Below, one piece after another: positions 62,225 to 64,000 of a DNA stretch of 64,000 nucleotides. The stretch is from Maribacter algarum (ex Zhang et al. 2020). GTDB lineage: Bacteria > Bacteroidota > Bacteroidia > Flavobacteriales > Flavobacteriaceae. The position numbers and the translations under genes were made by a program. Location of the stretch: the NCBI RefSeq assembly GCF_005885635.1, contig NZ_VATY01000003.1, forward strand, positions 700,814-764,813, in the 5' to 3' direction. The notes under the pieces were generated by a model. It saw only the letters and a program-made list of their open reading frames with translations. It was not told the origin of the DNA and searched no databases. Within the stretch, counting starts at the first letter, position 1, and every line of letters begins with the position of its first letter.

Positions 62225-63814
62225 TTAGTCTTTCGTCAATTGACTTCCCCACCAATCCCCATTTGGTTTGAAATCTTCCGAAAGTATTTTTATTCTATCT
62301 TTTTCCAAGGATGGCCATTTTTCATTCACCAACATATCGCGACGCTGCTCAGCCAGCCTCTCTTTAAATTCAGGGTCGAATGTGGGCCTATTGGCATCAA
62401 CATCATTTAACCAAGCTATCAATTTTTCGCTCATCCGCTGAGCAACCGAAGAATGGTACTCAATAATGTTGTTCTTCTCTCCAATATCAGTGTTCAATTG
62501 GTAAAGTTCTTCCCTATTATCTTCCCAATAGTGAATTAACTTCCACCCATTTTCTTGTATAATAGATGAAGGTTCGCCTCCTTGATTGCCATAATGTGGA
62601 TAATGCCAATACAAAGGACGTTCTAGAGCTATTTTTTCCCCTTCCAACAATGGTTTTAAACTAATACCATCAACATGCTGATTCGGTAGCAAATCAATAT
62701 CTGCTAAATCTAAAATTGTAGGATAGAAATCCGCACCTGTCACTGGATAGTTATTTTCTGCTCCATTATTTCTTAACCATGGTACTTTGATAAAATACGG
62801 TTCACGAATTCCACCTTCCCATTGATATCCTTTTCCTCCTCTTAGAGGCAGGTTGGATGTGGAAAAAGAATCACCAGAAGCTACTCCTCCATTGTCTGAT
62901 GTAAATATCACAATAGTTTCATTATCTATACCTTGATCTCTCAACTCATCCAGAACAACTCCAACAGCGTCATCCATGCTTTCGACTAGTCCCGCATAAA
63001 TTGGATTATCCTGTTCTTGTCGAATTGGCAGTACGGTTTCCATTATATAACCACTTTCAGCTATTCCTCTTTTAACTGCTTTTTCCCGGTATTTCTTCCA
63101 TTTGGAATTTGTCGTTTGAATAGGACCATGGACAGCATAAAAAGAAAGGAAAGCAAAAAAGCTAGAATCTTTATGCTTTTTTATAAATGAGGCCGTCTCT
63201 TTTGCCAAACGCATTGAAAGGTTTTCGCCATCAACTTGATTCTCCAATTTGGGGTTTTCCCAAGGTGAAAAGTAGCCCCCAATCGGACTCCCTTTGTCCC
63301 ATCCACCAACATTAATATCGAATCCGTGGTCCTCTGGCCATGATCCTTCTTTTCCCAGGTGCCATTTTCCTGAATAAAAGGTTTTGTAACCTGCCTTTTT
63401 CATTGCCTCGGCAAGGATTATTTCTTCTTTCGGTAAATTATGTATATATTCTGGGGGAAGTAATCTGTCATGCCTGCCATGGTCTCGCCATTGGGTTCCA
63501 GTCTTTGCACCTATCCAATCGGTTATTCCATGTCTTGCGGTAAATTTTCCAGTCATAATACTTGCCCTCGATGGACTACATACTCTACTAGCTGCATACC
63601 CTTGGGTAAATATCATACCATCTTTAGCCAGCCTGTCTATGTTGGGAGTTTCGTAATACTTGCTTCCCGTAATACCTAAGTCCATCAATCCTAAATCATC
63701 TACTAGTATAAAAACAACATTTGGTTTTTTCTTGGCGGTTGGCGATTCTTGTTTACAACTAAAGAGAAGTAAGAAAAAGGAAATAAGTAGTGGAGTGCAA
63801 TTCCTAAAAAACAT
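62225..63814 (-). CDS. Family S1 sulfatase lipoprotein
   Basis: The start is set at the ATG at 63814, giving a lipoprotein signal with lipid Cys at 20 (LLLFSC); the longer frame opens with TTG over the promoter. The 529-residue product has the formylglycine site C79-S-P-S-R83 followed by ASIMTGKFTARHG, metal ligands in FILVDDLG, and FTSDNGG and YSGKWHLGK. It should remove sulfate from sulfated glycans or small esters in the periplasm or at the cell surface. Neither a formylglycine-generating enzyme nor SusC/SusD genes are nearby. It converges with gltD. Confidence 0.93.
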   Translation of the reverse strand: MFFRNCTPLLISFFLLLFSCKQESPTAKKKPNVVFILVDDLGLMDLGITGSKYYETPNIDRLAKDGMIFTQGYAASRVCSPSRASIMTGKFTARHGITDWIGAKTGTQWRDHGRHDRLLPPEYIHNLPKEEIILAEAMKKAGYKTFYSGKWHLGKEGSWPEDHGFDINVGGWDKGSPIGGYFSPWENPKLENQVDGENLSMRLAKETASFIKKHKDSSFFAFLSFYAVHGPIQTTNSKWKKYREKAVKRGIAESGYIMETVLPIRQEQDNPIYAGLVESMDDAVGVVLDELRDQGIDNETIVIFTSDNGGVASGDSFSTSNLPLRGGKGYQWEGGIREPYFIKVPWLRNNGAENNYPVTGADFYPTILDLADIDLLPNQHVDGISLKPLLEGEKIALERPLYWHYPHYGNQGGEPSSIIQENGWKLIHYWEDNREELYQLNTDIGEKNNIIEYHSSVAQRMSEKLIAWLNDVDANRPTFDPEFKERLAEQRRDMLVNEKWPSLEKDRIKILSEDFKPNGDWWGSQLTKD

Positions 63815-63829
63815 TCTTTTGATTTTACT

Positions 63830-63837
63830 CAAATATA
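63830..63837 (-). promoter_or_regulatory. Candidate -7 promoter element of the sulfatase gene
   Basis: Minus-strand TATATTTG, a full match to TAnnTTTG, 15 bases before the ATG at 63814. Transcription from here would begin after the TTG of the longer frame, supporting the ATG start. Confidence 0.4.
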
Positions 63838-63880
63838 GTAAAAAGGTAATTTGAATATTTTCTATTGAATTCGCCTCATA

Positions 63881-63914
63881 AAAAAAGCCCCTTCACTTGA
63901 TGTGAAGGGGCTTT
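63881..63914 (-). terminator. Terminator of the rRNA operon
   Basis: GCCCCTTCAC (63887-63896) and GTGAAGGGGC (63902-63911) form a ten-bp stem extended by A-T pairs, followed on the minus strand by a T-run. It lies just after the 5S rRNA 3' end. Confidence 0.9.
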
Positions 63915-63918
63915 CGAA

Positions 63919-64000
63919 GAAGGCGGCTACCTACTCTCCCACTTGGTGTAGCAGTACCATCGGCGCAGACGGGCTTAACTTCCCTGTTCGGAATGGTAAG
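63919..64000 (-). rRNA. rrf: 5S ribosomal RNA, 3' part only
   Basis: On the minus strand the end of the window reads the conserved 5S segments CCATTCCGAACAGGGAAGTT, AAGCCCGTCTGCGCCGATGG, GTGGGAGAGTAGGT and a GCCGCC end. About 82 bases are present; the 5' end and the rest of the rRNA operon lie beyond the right edge. Confidence 0.93.

Noticed and set aside
1..64000. CRISPR arrays, insertion sequences, prophage or toxin-antitoxin genes
   Set aside because: No direct-repeat arrays, transposases, integrases, phage genes or typical toxin-antitoxin pairs were seen.

Overview
The window looks like the chromosome of a marine member of the Bacteroidota, most likely Flavobacteriaceae. This rests on low GC, the Bacteroidota promoter consensus (TAnnTTTG) before several genes, GldJ and PorV (gliding motility and type IX secretion), a membrane pyrophosphatase, DUF5686 and MG2-like envelope proteins, and split ergothioneine genes. 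No phage, insertion sequence, CRISPR array or plasmid gene was seen. Most of the window is ordinary core chromosome.

Layout. 1-1.0 kb: 3' part of a TonB gene and a 49-residue remnant of a second TonB. 1.0-7.9 kb (minus strand): membrane pyrophosphatase hppA, soluble pyrophosphatase ppa, a DUF5686 outer-membrane protein and pdhB. 8.0-15.4 kb (plus): etfBA, a DUF151 nuclease-fold protein, a nucleoside transporter, thyA, then the ergothioneine genes egtB and egtD with a DUF427 gene. 15.5-18.9 kb: a small CBM48-like protein, a class-V PLP enzyme, a 2TM protein, folA and murI. 18.9-29 kb: a PafA-like phosphatase, mlaEF, a DUF389 membrane protein, manC, a SprT-like protease, a HAD phosphatase and a 914-residue envelope protein. 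29-36.3 kb: a cyclophilin lipoprotein, an SDR, an M28 peptidase, pdhC-pdhA, cdd and porV. 36.7-39.8 kb: gldJ, murF and a tRNA-Val(GAC).

The most distinctive accessory region is 40.0-48.3 kb. It is a five-gene, one-direction cassette: a DUF1549/LamG/DUF1553 lipoprotein with two CxxCH motifs, a twin-arginine DUF1501 protein, a twin-arginine beta-propeller, a membrane cytochrome-like protein with an LRR-like tail, and an FMN alpha-hydroxy-acid oxidase. It sits between two tRNA-Val genes (GAC and UAC) that share an identical 22-base stretch, so it may be an inserted block. These domains are best known from Planctomycetes and Verrucomicrobia and are mostly uncharacterised.

After the second tRNA-Val comes a tight minus-strand run: a dehydrogenase of the Glu/Leu/Phe/Val family, nhaD, exbB, exbD, a TolA/TonB-like protein and folC. 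This combines ion-gradient use, outer-membrane energisation and folate metabolism. The right end has an acyl-CoA dehydrogenase (a likely user of EtfAB), glutamate synthase gltBD, a lipoprotein sulfatase, and the 3' part of a 5S rRNA on the minus strand, so an rRNA operon lies beyond the right edge.
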